Below are positions 1-6,301 of a stretch of DNA of 8,855 bases, in pieces; positions within the stretch are counted from its first letter, which is position 1; every line of letters starts with the position of its first letter. Source of the stretch: JASJBU01 sp039714735 (GTDB lineage: Bacteria; Pseudomonadota; Gammaproteobacteria; Chromatiales; Chromatiaceae); contig JBDLIT010000154.1 of the NCBI GenBank assembly GCA_039714735.1, positions 1 to 8,855 on the forward strand. The letters run 5' to 3'. The notes under the pieces are model-generated. The model did not search any database. It was not told where the DNA came from and worked only from the letters and a program-made list of their open reading frames with translations. Both the position numbers and the translations under genes were made by a program.

Positions 1-1045
1 CATCCAGCATGATATAGATGGATGCGGCCCCGGTATTGCCCTTGGTCTCCAAGTTGGTAAACCAGCGCTCCTTGGGGATCATAAAATCCATCTCGAGCAA
101 GATTTCATAGACCTTTTCATAGAAGAACATCGATGAGATATGGGGCAGAAAATAGTCGATCTCATCGGGCTGTATTCCGGTCTTGGCAATCACCTTCTCA
201 AGGGTCTGGCGCACGGTGACCGGTACAATATTCTCATTGAGCAGTTTGACATCCTGTTTGATGCTCATCACCGAATGATCGATCAACTCGTGTTGATCGA
301 ACTGATGCCAGCTCTTGAGGCTTCCATCATCACGTTTCTCAGCGCCGGCATACATACAGGTCGCCAGCTCATTTGCATAAGACCTGATCTCGATCCACTC
401 AATCTCGAAGACCGGCCGATCGGTATGTTGAACCGGTGAACTCTCCACCAGAAACGCACCGGCGCCATCCGACAGCATCCAGCGCAGAAAATCCTTTTCA
501 AAGGCAAGCTCCGGCCTTTTTTTCAGGCTCTCCAATTTTTGCAGAGATTCACACTCGAAATTTCTTGCCTGCAGAACCGGGGAAGCCAGCTCAGAACCTG
601 TCGAGACCACCCTGTCATATTCGCCGCTCTTGACCCCCAGATAGGCATATTTCAATGCCGACATGCCGCTCAGACAGATCCCCGCCGTTGATATGACTTC
701 ACAGGAGCCATTCTGCAACTCGCCATGCACCATCACGGCGTGACTGGGCATGATCTGATCGGGTATGGAGGTACCCGATACCAGGCATTCGATCCGATCC
801 AACTCCGCATCCGAAGAAAACAGCTTTCTCACGGAAGCCGCAGTCATCGCCGCATTGGTATAGTTGGTTTCTCCCGTATCCGGATCGATTGCATAATAGC
901 GCTGCTTGATTCCATTACTCCGCAGCACCAAACGCCTGGCGCGGGATGGCCTGCCACCGACCATACCCAGAACCGATTCGATCTGGTCATTCTCTATGGG
1001 AGAGTTCGGTAGAAATACCGCTGTATTGGTTATATAAACACTCAT
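1..1045 (-). CDS. darB: DarB-like beta-ketoacyl-ACP synthase III (dialkylresorcinol/flexirubin type), C-terminus cut by window edge
   Basis: This is a KAS III-fold ketosynthase of the DarB family. DarB joins a beta-ketoacyl thioester and a second acyl thioester and cyclises them to a 2,5-dialkylcyclohexane-1,3-dione, the precursor of dialkylresorcinols and of the resorcinol half of flexirubins. I translated the minus strand from the ATG at 1045 and found 348 uninterrupted codons up to the edge. All three catalytic residues are visible: Cys124 in STAGICLSGM, His302 in FLPHISS and Asn337 in GNTGAAS. Other family-like segments are the N-terminal MSVYITNTAVFLP, PDQIMPSHAVMVHG near residue 100 and WMLSDGAGAFLVE near 195. 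Only a short C-terminal tail should be missing, as the family is about 370 residues. The start overlaps the darA stop as ATGA, so the two genes are probably translationally coupled. The family call rests on remembered flavobacterial DarB sequences; a broader KAS III role is the alternative. Confidence 0.88.
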   Translation of the reverse strand, partial: MSVYITNTAVFLPNSPIENDQIESVLGMVGGRPSRARRLVLRSNGIKQRYYAIDPDTGETNYTNAAMTAASVRKLFSSDAELDRIECLVSGTSIPDQIMPSHAVMVHGELQNGSCEVISTAGICLSGMSALKYAYLGVKSGEYDRVVSTGSELASPVLQARNFECESLQKLESLKKRPELAFEKDFLRWMLSDGAGAFLVESSPVQHTDRPVFEIEWIEIRSYANELATCMYAGAEKRDDGSLKSWHQFDQHELIDHSVMSIKQDVKLLNENIVPVTVRQTLEKVIAKTGIQPDEIDYFLPHISSMFFYEKVYEILLEMDFMIPKERWFTNLETKGNTGAASIYIMLD

Positions 1046-1995
1046 TTCTTACAACCAAACATTGCCATCCTTTCAGCACCGGAACCTGAAGGAGCCTCGT
1101 AGAACGCCTTAACCCGCTGGTGTTTTTCTCGCATCAGGGGTACAAGCAGTTTCTTGAGGATCATGGCTAACGGTACCACAGTTACAATCATCAATATCAA
1201 AAAAACCAAATAGAGTGTCAGCACGGGAATACGGCTGGCATCTCCCTTTTTTCCCACCGAACGTATCAATTTTCCCCATACTTTAAAGCTTCGATAGCCC
1301 GTCTTCTCTGATTGAATCTGGCTGATATCCGCCTCAACCGCTTTCAAGCCATACAAAATCGGTCCTTTGCCTTTTTCCAGATCCTCTGCCAAGGCTGACT
1401 CGATCGCCTTGCCAAAACGACAGGCCGCATCTATATCGTACTGAGAAATACCCGCTGGAGGAAACTTCCAGAAAGCACCCTTTTTGCCCGTCAACAACCA
1501 TCTTGGTGTGGTGATGAATGAAGCCAGCGCGGAACCCTGATCGGTCAACACCACGTTATCGAGCAGGCGGGCGCCGCAATCGGTAAGCAACTGCTGCATG
1601 GTGATCTGAGCCTGGCTCCACATATTTCTGCAGCCGATGACAGTGATAACCGGCTTATCCCTCAACAGATGCTGTGCTGCCGTGCTTTTGAGGAATGCGG
1701 TAATCGGCAGTGACGGAGCCAAAAACCAGACCTGATAGGCCAGTATAATCAGATCGAACTCATCCGTACTGTTGACGGACAGCGGCTTGATTGGCGGCGG
1801 GTCCAGAGCCACGCACTCAGGAAAGACGTCAAGAAAGCTGAAAAATGACCAGGGGTAAGGGAAGGGTTTCTCGGGCTCGAGAGTTTCAATCATCACCTCG
1901 ACCCTATCCGCATCCTTCAGCGGACGGCAGATGGAAGCCACCGCATCAGATAACTGCCCGGTCTGAGAGTACTGAACAACAAGGATTTTTTTCAT
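1042..1995 (-). CDS. darA: DarA-like dialkylresorcinol-forming aromatase, flavodoxin fold with C-terminal membrane helix
   Basis: The 317-residue protein resembles DarA, annotated in databases as dialkylresorcinol condensing enzyme. In characterised systems DarA oxidises (aromatises) the cyclohexanedione made by DarB to a 2,5-dialkylresorcinol. Residues 4-15 (ILVVQYSQTGQL) form a flavodoxin-like first strand and phosphate-binding loop, suggesting FMN. Segments recalled from flexirubin-cluster DarA proteins are FPYPWSFF near 45, YQVWFLAPSLPITAFL at 87-102 and PVITVIGCRNMW at 115-126. A strongly hydrophobic stretch at about 257-280 followed by Lys/Arg-rich sequence predicts one membrane anchor, placing the enzyme at the inner membrane with the catalytic domain probably cytoplasmic. 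The ATG at 1995 has only a weak ribosome-binding site, but the flavodoxin strand begins right after it, so the start is convincing. The darB start overlaps its stop by 4 nt. A generic flavodoxin-type NAD(P)H oxidoreductase is the fallback. Confidence 0.85.
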   Translation of the reverse strand: MKKILVVQYSQTGQLSDAVASICRPLKDADRVEVMIETLEPEKPFPYPWSFFSFLDVFPECVALDPPPIKPLSVNSTDEFDLIILAYQVWFLAPSLPITAFLKSTAAQHLLRDKPVITVIGCRNMWSQAQITMQQLLTDCGARLLDNVVLTDQGSALASFITTPRWLLTGKKGAFWKFPPAGISQYDIDAACRFGKAIESALAEDLEKGKGPILYGLKAVEADISQIQSEKTGYRSFKVWGKLIRSVGKKGDASRIPVLTLYLVFLILMIVTVVPLAMILKKLLVPLMREKHQRVKAFYEAPSGSGAERMAMFGCKK

Positions 1996-2477
1996 GACAG
2001 GCGGGCAAACGAATTCAGGGGATGACTTCCAATGTTATTACCAGACACCCAAACTGCATCCGGCGTGAATGGTTTATTATTTTCCTATTGAGCAGATCAC
2101 GGTACAGTTCTTAGTGCAACTTTCACCAGGTTATCGGAACCAGAAACCTGTTTCGTTTCTGATTTGGTTAAATCACCTGCGATTCTTGGTGAAATCTCTC
2201 TCCTAACTACGACTCAGTCAATAAGAAAGCCTTATTGGCTGATCCAGTCGAATCAGGATTATCTCCTTAAGAGGTGAAATCCGTCATTTCGATTGCGGAG
2301 CAGTCTGCCTCCCGATCAGCCGTCTGTCAATCCGGAAATTAAAAGGCCATATCGCTTCCCATGTTAAGAAACGATATGGCCCACACTTCATGATAACCAG
2401 GATGTTTGAATTAAGAATGTCTAGCGCCGGGAATATCTTCCCGAGTTATCCTGAATTCCATCAGGTATTCTCGAATG
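1996..2477. other. 482-bp non-coding region between the outer-membrane protein gene and darA
   Basis: I find no convincing gene on either strand. The region must contain the darA promoter (minus strand), but no hexamer pair is good enough to call. It holds several hairpins. One is the terminator at 2337-2381. Another is CGGGAA-TATC-TTCCCG at 2428-2443, just after the upstream gene's stop. A third is CAGAAAC-N7-GTTTCTG at 2141-2161. The fourth is AGTCAATAAG-N5-CTTATTGGCT at 2216-2240, 10 pairs with one G-U and no T-run. The last two lie 145-245 bp upstream of darA, so they could be operators or leader structures; this is inference only. Confidence 0.5.
2337..2381 (-). terminator. Rho-independent terminator downstream of the outer-membrane beta-barrel gene
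   Basis: GGCCATATCG at 2345-2354 pairs perfectly with CGATATGGCC at 2372-2381. After one mismatch, TTC/GAA adds three pairs, leaving a 9-nt loop. Read on the minus strand, the stem is followed directly by TTTTAATTT, a fair U-run. It lies about 96 nt past the stop at 2478 and separates that gene from darA. Confidence 0.8.
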
Positions 2478-3089
2478 TCAGAACTTTACCGCAATCGTAA
2501 ACATCACATCATCGATCGCAATTTCTTCTTCTGATTCGACATAGGTATACCCAGTGTCCGAGTTCCACACATAAGTACCACCATTCGAGAAGGCTGCTTC
2601 GGCTGTATCCATGGAAATCTCCGCAACAAATTTGACTCGATTTCCAGCTTCGATACCCACAGCACCTAATAAACCGGTAGCTGAGTCATCGACCACATAA
2701 TCACCATCCAGTATATGGTAACTAAGGCCGCCACGAACATAAACGTTGAAGCCAGAATCCTGAAAAAGATTGTAGCCGACAGTCGCAACCAGAGGCATAT
2801 TAAAGTAATCCACATCGCCGCCAATCATGCTGATCGGGCCTAGCCCAATATCCATGCGGAGACCTGAGTCGTAGTTGTAATTGTAACGATAAGTCAAGCC
2901 GACAGGGCTAAGCATATCAGTTTCTACATTGAGGTTATCATCATGCCAGTCAACCACATCCTGAAAACCTGAGGTGTATGCCAAACCGATTATGTGGTTG
3001 GAACCCGCTTGGCTAACCTGTGTAGACAATGAAAGCACTGCCGCCACGCCGCAGGACACGGCAATCTTCTGAAAATTATTCTGGATCAT
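2478..3089 (-). CDS. Small outer-membrane beta-barrel protein, unrecognised family
   Basis: The 203-residue protein has a Sec signal peptide: Lys8, a hydrophobic core at about 9-22 and a likely signal peptidase I cut after SQA28. The rest has the alternating pattern of amphipathic strands, with many Tyr, Gly, Asp and Asn residues (LTYRYNYNYDSGLRMDIGLG, VYVRGGLSYHIL). It ends in VMFTIAVKF, with the terminal aromatic residue typical of substrates of the BAM machinery. About eight strands would fit, like OmpA/OmpW/PagP-sized barrels, but I do not recognise a named family and cannot assign a function. The mature chain is acidic. The ATG at 3089 follows GGGAGA at good spacing. Its own candidate promoter and strong terminator suggest a mostly monocistronic gene, so it may be unrelated to the lipid cluster or may serve product placement in the outer membrane. 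Confidence 0.8.
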   Translation of the reverse strand: MIQNNFQKIAVSCGVAAVLSLSTQVSQAGSNHIIGLAYTSGFQDVVDWHDDNLNVETDMLSPVGLTYRYNYNYDSGLRMDIGLGPISMIGGDVDYFNMPLVATVGYNLFQDSGFNVYVRGGLSYHILDGDYVVDDSATGLLGAVGIEAGNRVKFVAEISMDTAEAAFSNGGTYVWNSDTGYTYVESEEEIAIDDVMFTIAVKF

Positions 3090-3131
3090 TATAATGAATC
3101 TCCCTATTTAACTTGTGTATTCGAAACCCCG

Positions 3132-3158
3132 CATGCATGGGCTCGCTACCCATCCATG
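3132..3158. repeat. Inverted repeat in the 5' leader of the beta-barrel gene
   Basis: CATGCATGGG (3132-3141) and CCCATCCATG (3149-3158) pair at nine of ten positions around a 7-nt loop. It sits 43-69 nt upstream of the start codon, inside the predicted leader. No U-run follows on the minus strand, so it is not an obvious terminator. It could be an operator or an mRNA leader stem. Confidence 0.5.
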
Positions 3159-3186
3159 GCAAGTGATCCTGATAGAATCGCTAATT

Positions 3187-3215
3187 AGTATAGACGAATA
3201 TACTTCTTCGTGAAA
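3187..3215 (-). promoter_or_regulatory. Candidate sigma-70-like promoter for the beta-barrel gene
   Basis: On the minus strand, TATACT (3187-3192, five of six matches to TATAAT) lies 17 bp downstream of TTTCAC (3210-3215), a poor -35 match. The surroundings are AT-rich. Transcription would start about 90 nt before the ATG at 3089, giving a leader that carries the inverted repeat. The weak -35 suggests activator help or another sigma factor. Confidence 0.35.
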
Positions 3216-3247
3216 TAGGTTTTCCCTTAATACCTTCGACTAAGATT

Positions 3248-3868
3248 TCAGTCTATTCGTCTGAACAATTGCTTGAGGGCACTGAGTGATGGCAAACGCC
3301 GAAAACGGATCACTCTATAGAGCAGTTCCACCAGGAAAAGCCCCACCAGCAACAGGTAGTTGATCAGATTTGTGAAGAGCGACCAGACCTCGATGGGAGC
3401 AAACAGGGCCAGCAATACCGACTCAATCAGCATGACGACGAAGAACCAGCTCCAGACCCAGGTCAGCCCCCGAGTGTAATGCAGTACAGCCTCGTCATCC
3501 TCACCCTCCACCCGCCGGGCAATCTGGCTGATAAATGGTTCCTCACCCGGCATCAGGGTGCGGCCAAACAGATAGAGCAGACCGGTATTGATGAGGATGG
3601 GCGGCAGATAGAGTATGGTTGCATCGTTCAGGAACAGGCTGATCACCACCAGCATGGCCACGGCGGGCGCCAGCATCTCTGTCAGGCGTCTCCGGCCAGC
3701 GGTACTGAAGACCAACAGTGAGTGAGCCAGCGAAATGACGAGTAGAATCCAAACTGCAGCCTGGGTATATCCCTGGATAATCGACAGATGAAGTGCAATG
3801 GGATAGCTGATGGTCAGCAGCAAGGTAAGCAGCCTGAGTCTTTTGTTGCCGACCTGGGGTTTTCGCAC
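3248..3868 (-). CDS. COG4648-type inner-membrane protein of aryl polyene clusters
   Basis: The 206-residue protein is almost entirely hydrophobic. Likely membrane helices lie near residues 13-31, 35-54, 64-80, 84-102, 136-156 and 163-185, with an acidic loop at 107-127. Its layout and segments such as LPPILINTGLLYLFGRTL, LHYTRGLTWVWSWFFV and EVWSLFTNLINYLL match my recollection of the COG4648 membrane proteins that accompany aryl polyene genes; their biochemical role is unknown. The start is GTG at 3868, with AAGG about 11 nt upstream. It is divergent from the radical SAM gene, with 215 bp between the two starts, so both may share a control region. It lies 158 bp upstream of the beta-barrel gene on the same strand, and some read-through is possible. 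Confidence 0.75.
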   Translation of the reverse strand: MRKPQVGNKRLRLLTLLLTISYPIALHLSIIQGYTQAAVWILLVISLAHSLLVFSTAGRRRLTEMLAPAVAMLVVISLFLNDATILYLPPILINTGLLYLFGRTLMPGEEPFISQIARRVEGEDDEAVLHYTRGLTWVWSWFFVVMLIESVLLALFAPIEVWSLFTNLINYLLLVGLFLVELLYRVIRFRRLPSLSALKQLFRRID

Positions 3869-3920
3869 AGTTATCTAACCTTTTCTACCTGCTTTGATCA
3901 GTTCTCTGTCAATTGGCCTG

Positions 3921-3930
3921 GCCTATAGGC
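3921..3930. repeat. Perfect 10-bp palindrome in the divergent intergenic region
   Basis: GCCTATAGGC equals its own reverse complement. It lies 53 bp upstream of the COG4648 GTG start and about 150 bp upstream of the radical SAM start. A shorter dyad, TCCAA-TAT-TTGGA (3938-3950), follows close by. Position suggests a possible operator for one or both divergent genes; a palindrome this short can arise by chance. Confidence 0.4.
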
Positions 3931-3967
3931 AAGAAGTCCAATATTTGGAATACTGTTGCCTTATATA

Positions 3968-3998
3968 TTGATATTTCCTGCCCACTGCAGGGGATAAT
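3968..3998 (+). promoter_or_regulatory. Candidate promoter of the radical SAM gene with a 19-bp spacer and central dyad (MerR-type layout)
   Basis: TTGATA (3968-3973) and GATAAT (3993-3998) each match the sigma-70 hexamers at five of six bases, but are 19 bp apart, too far for good unaided use. The spacer carries CCTGC-N5-GCAGG (3977-3991), centred within 1 bp of the spacer midpoint. MerR-family activators bind such spacer dyads and untwist the DNA to align the hexamers. No regulator gene is in the window. Predicted leader length is about 80 nt. Confidence 0.4.
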
Positions 3999-4083
3999 CT
4001 CACAGGACTGCCAGACCCTGTCAACCGTCACCCTGTCTGCGGCGGCTAAGGTTTAGGATCTCTGATACAGGATAACATCGATC

Positions 4084-5550
4084 ATGAAGGTACTCTTCGT
4101 CTATTCCAACCGGGTAAAGGATCTGCTGCCGGCGCCTCCCATCGGACTCAGCTATATCGCCTCGGCAACAGAAGACGCCGGTCACCAGGTCCAATTCGTC
4201 GACCTGCTCATATCTACCAGCGGGATGCAAAAATTGACCGAGGTCCTGAAGTCTTTCCAGCCTGAGGTCGTTGCCATCTCTGTGCGGAATATCGATAACG
4301 TTGTGCATCAACGGCTCAAGACCCATCTGGATGAACTGGGACGCCAGATCACTATGATTCGCGAAGTCAGCCAGGCAAGCATCGTACTGGGTGGTCCCGC
4401 CATCTCGATCCTGGGAAACCAGTCTCTGCAGCATATTGAAGCAGACTTTGCCATTTTGGGTGAAGGGGAAGAGAGCTTTCCCGCACTGCTGAATGAGCTG
4501 GAAAACAAGCGGGACTTCACTTCGATACCTGGGGTCTGTTTCCGCGGGGATGGAGAGATCGTCGAATCCCCTGGCCATCGTCTAGCGCATTTCGGACCAT
4601 CCGGGATGCAACGCTGGATCGACTGGAAGAGCTACGAACGCCAGGGCGCCACCTGGCCTATCCAGTGCAAGCGGGGCTGTCCCCTGCACTGCACCTATTG
4701 TACTTATCCGACCATCGAAGGCAGAGCCATGCGCAAGCGGCCACCGGCTGAGGTGGTGGAAGAGATCAAACAGGTTGCCCGCACCGTCAAACCCCGCTGC
4801 TTCGAATTCATCGACTCGGTGTTCAATCAACCGGAAAGTTATGCCATCGAGTTGTGCGAGGAGATCATCCGCTCCGGTCTTCGGGTCAAGCTGACGACCA
4901 TGGGCGTGAACCCACGTTTCGTGTCGAGAGAACTGCTCAGGGTAATGAAACGGGCCGGCTTCAATTCTTTGATGATTACACCGGAAAGCGCCAGTGATAC
5001 TATTCTGGAGGAGATGCGCAAAGGTTTTACCCAGGATGACGTCAAACGGTGCGCGGAGCTGGTTCGCGAATCCGGCATCCCCAGCATGTGGTTCTTCATG
5101 CTGGGCGCCAGAGGTGAGACCAGAGAAACAGCAAATGAAACACTCAGCTTCGTGGAGCAGCACCTGAACTGGAAAAACTGCCTCCCCATGTTCACCACCG
5201 GCATCCGCATTTTGCCCGGCACCGAGTTATCCCGCCAGGCCAGAGCGGATGGCTATCTGCAGCCGGAGCAGGACCTGGCCGAGTCCATCTTCTATTTCTC
5301 CCCCAAGGTATCGGAACGTTGGCTGCTGCGACGCGTCAACAAAGCAATGGTTAAATGCCCCACCGTGGTACATGCGGCTGAAGATCCTTCCAGCAGTTCG
5401 GTAAGCGGTCGAATCTTCAGTCTGATGCATCTATTGGGCGTTGCCCCTCCCTATTGGCGCTTTATTCCACGCTTTCTCTCACTCCCCTTAATACAGAATG
5501 CAAGGAAACGACAATCGATCCGTATTCAGACCCCGCACACTGACAGTTGA
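4084..5550 (+). CDS. Cobalamin-binding (B12) radical SAM enzyme
   Basis: The 488-residue protein has the two-domain build of class B radical SAM enzymes. Residues 1-140 form a B12-binding Rossmann domain: LFVYSN at the start, PPIGLSYIASATEDAGHQV at 18-36, ISVRNIDNVV at 65-74, LGGPAIS at 102-108 and GEGEESFPALL at 127-137. The classical cobalamin-ligand motif DxHxxG is not evident, as in several methylase subfamilies. Residues about 190-400 form the radical SAM barrel with C199-x3-C203-x2-C206 (GCPLHCTYC) to hold a 4Fe-4S cluster. Relatives include C-methyltransferases and ring-forming enzymes in lipid clusters, some near acyl carrier proteins. The substrate here is unknown; modification of the acyl chain or aromatic head is an inference from context. 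The ATG follows AGGA by 11 nt. It leads the plus-strand genes but is separated from the ACP gene by 180 bp. Confidence 0.9.
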   Translation: MKVLFVYSNRVKDLLPAPPIGLSYIASATEDAGHQVQFVDLLISTSGMQKLTEVLKSFQPEVVAISVRNIDNVVHQRLKTHLDELGRQITMIREVSQASIVLGGPAISILGNQSLQHIEADFAILGEGEESFPALLNELENKRDFTSIPGVCFRGDGEIVESPGHRLAHFGPSGMQRWIDWKSYERQGATWPIQCKRGCPLHCTYCTYPTIEGRAMRKRPPAEVVEEIKQVARTVKPRCFEFIDSVFNQPESYAIELCEEIIRSGLRVKLTTMGVNPRFVSRELLRVMKRAGFNSLMITPESASDTILEEMRKGFTQDDVKRCAELVRESGIPSMWFFMLGARGETRETANETLSFVEQHLNWKNCLPMFTTGIRILPGTELSRQARADGYLQPEQDLAESIFYFSPKVSERWLLRRVNKAMVKCPTVVHAAEDPSSSSVSGRIFSLMHLLGVAPPYWRFIPRFLSLPLIQNARKRQSIRIQTPHTDS

Positions 5551-5580
5551 TTTGGAACGGTGAACATAAGGATTCCAAAT
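5550..5580. repeat. Inverted repeat at the end of the radical SAM gene, in the gap before the ACP gene
   Basis: ATTTGGAA (5550-5557) pairs perfectly with TTCCAAAT (5573-5580) across a 15-nt loop, starting on the last base of the radical SAM stop codon. No T-run follows, so it is a poor intrinsic terminator; it may protect the mRNA 3' end or bind a regulator. The rest of the gap up to 5730 is AT-rich, with a TATAGT near 5655 but no well-placed -35 box, so I do not call a promoter. Confidence 0.45.
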
Positions 5581-5730
5581 GTAGGTCAAATGCTATTCCA
5601 GATGAATGTAGAACGACATTGATTAAACCTCTCATTCCTGGTGGATTTTGTAGTATAGTTTGCCGTCCAGAACCTTTGGTTGTTACTTTTATCTAATTTG
5701 AAACAGACGGAATTCCAAGAAAATCTGATC

Positions 5731-5994
5731 ATGGCAGAATTATCCCCAGAAGAGCTCGAGGTAGCAGAACTGATTGTCGACACATTGAATCTCGAGGATC
5801 TTGTAGCAGAAGAAATTGACCCCCAGACCCCCCTTTTCCGGGATGGAATCGGATTGGACTCTATCGATGCCCTGGAGCTCTCCCTCGGCATCAAGCAGAA
5901 ATATGGCATTCAGTTGAAAGCCGACGATGAAAATATTGCAAATATCTTTGCATCCGTAGCGACCCTCACCCAATACATCCAAGCGCACAAATGA
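5731..5994 (+). CDS. Acyl carrier protein
   Basis: This 87-residue acidic protein is a stand-alone acyl carrier protein. The phosphopantetheine attachment site is Ser44 in GLDSIDALEL, preceded by the usual PQTPLFRDGIGLDS loop and followed by a second helix and a C-terminal helix ending in QYIQAHK. It would carry the growing chain for the dehydratase and acyltransferase encoded next to it. I chose the ATG at 5731 because MAELSPEELEVAELIVDTLN gives a normal first helix at normal ACP length; an in-frame ATG at 5680 would add 17 unlikely residues. The ribosome-binding site is weak (AAGAAAA). The stop overlaps the next start as ATGA. Aryl polyene clusters usually carry two ACPs; only one is present here. 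Confidence 0.93.
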   Translation: MAELSPEELEVAELIVDTLNLEDLVAEEIDPQTPLFRDGIGLDSIDALELSLGIKQKYGIQLKADDENIANIFASVATLTQYIQAHK

Positions 5995-6296
5995 ACATGG
6001 AGATTCTGGAGGACACGTCAATCCCCCTTGATCACCCTTGCCTGGAGGGACATTTCCCGGGAAACCCTATTGTTCCGGGAACCATCGTTCTGGAAAAAAT
6101 TGTGACGACCCTCGTCGAGAAGTGGCCCACTGTGAATGTCCGCGAAATTGTCAGTGCAAAATTCCTTTCTCCATTGAAACCTGCTGAGCCTTTTTCCCTG
6201 CGAATATCCCAACAAACGGGGACTGTTCAGTTTGAATGCAGCCGAAATGGTCAGTTGATCGCCAGCGGGCGCCTGACGGTTTCAACCAATGGATAA
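5991..6296 (+). CDS. Short FabZ/ApeI-type 3-hydroxyacyl-ACP dehydratase (hotdog fold)
   Basis: The 101-residue hotdog protein carries the FabA/FabZ active-site block at residues 20-35, GHFPGNPIVPGTIVLE. His21 and Glu35 align with the catalytic His and Glu of FabZ, so it should be an active dehydratase that turns 3-hydroxyacyl-ACP into the trans-2-enoyl form. It is shorter than FabZ (about 150) and matches the small ApeI-like dehydratases of aryl polyene clusters. Repeated use without enoyl reduction is how such clusters build conjugated chains; whether that happens here is inference. The ATG overlaps the ACP stop by 4 nt, implying coupling; Met3 is an alternative start. The downstream acyltransferase starts 5 nt after its stop. 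Confidence 0.87.
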   Translation: MNMEILEDTSIPLDHPCLEGHFPGNPIVPGTIVLEKIVTTLVEKWPTVNVREIVSAKFLSPLKPAEPFSLRISQQTGTVQFECSRNGQLIASGRLTVSTNG

Positions 6297-6301
6297 TCGG
6301 T

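Noticed and set aside
140..1012. Plus-strand open frames (140-439, 436-633, 725-1012)
   Set aside because: All are antisense to darB, which reads through without interruption with all catalytic residues.
2121..2280. GGTGAAAT occurring at 2188-2195 and 2273-2280 and TTTCACCA at 2121-2128 as a repeat family
   Set aside because: Eight-base matches with irregular spacing and mixed orientation are within chance and show no array structure.
2264..2300. GGTGAAATCC resembling a core element of cobalamin riboswitches, tempting given the B12 enzyme nearby
   Set aside because: It is on the plus strand, where no gene follows; the other conserved boxes (CCCGCCACTG-like segment and B12 box) are not found in order.
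3974..3998. CCTGCCCACTGCAGG as part of a B12 riboswitch for the radical SAM gene
   Set aside because: Only a fragment resembles riboswitch boxes and the upstream core with GGTGAAA is missing; a promoter spacer dyad explains it better.
4021..4578. Minus-strand open frame of about 185 codons overlapping the start of the radical SAM gene
   Set aside because: It is antisense to the B12-binding domain and crosses the divergent promoter region; composition looks like a shadow frame.
4582..5163. Long open frame on the minus strand (about 193 codons)
   Set aside because: It lies wholly opposite the radical SAM gene, whose domains and motifs are clear; the translation shows no recognisable fold and it has no ribosome-binding context.
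5680..5730. ATG at 5680 as the start of the acyl carrier protein
   Set aside because: The extra 17 residues are not ACP-like; ATG 5731 gives a normal-length ACP.
6236..6301. ATG at 6236 as the start of the acyltransferase
   Set aside because: It would overlap the dehydratase gene by 61 nt and add 22 residues absent from the family pattern; GTG 6302 fits.
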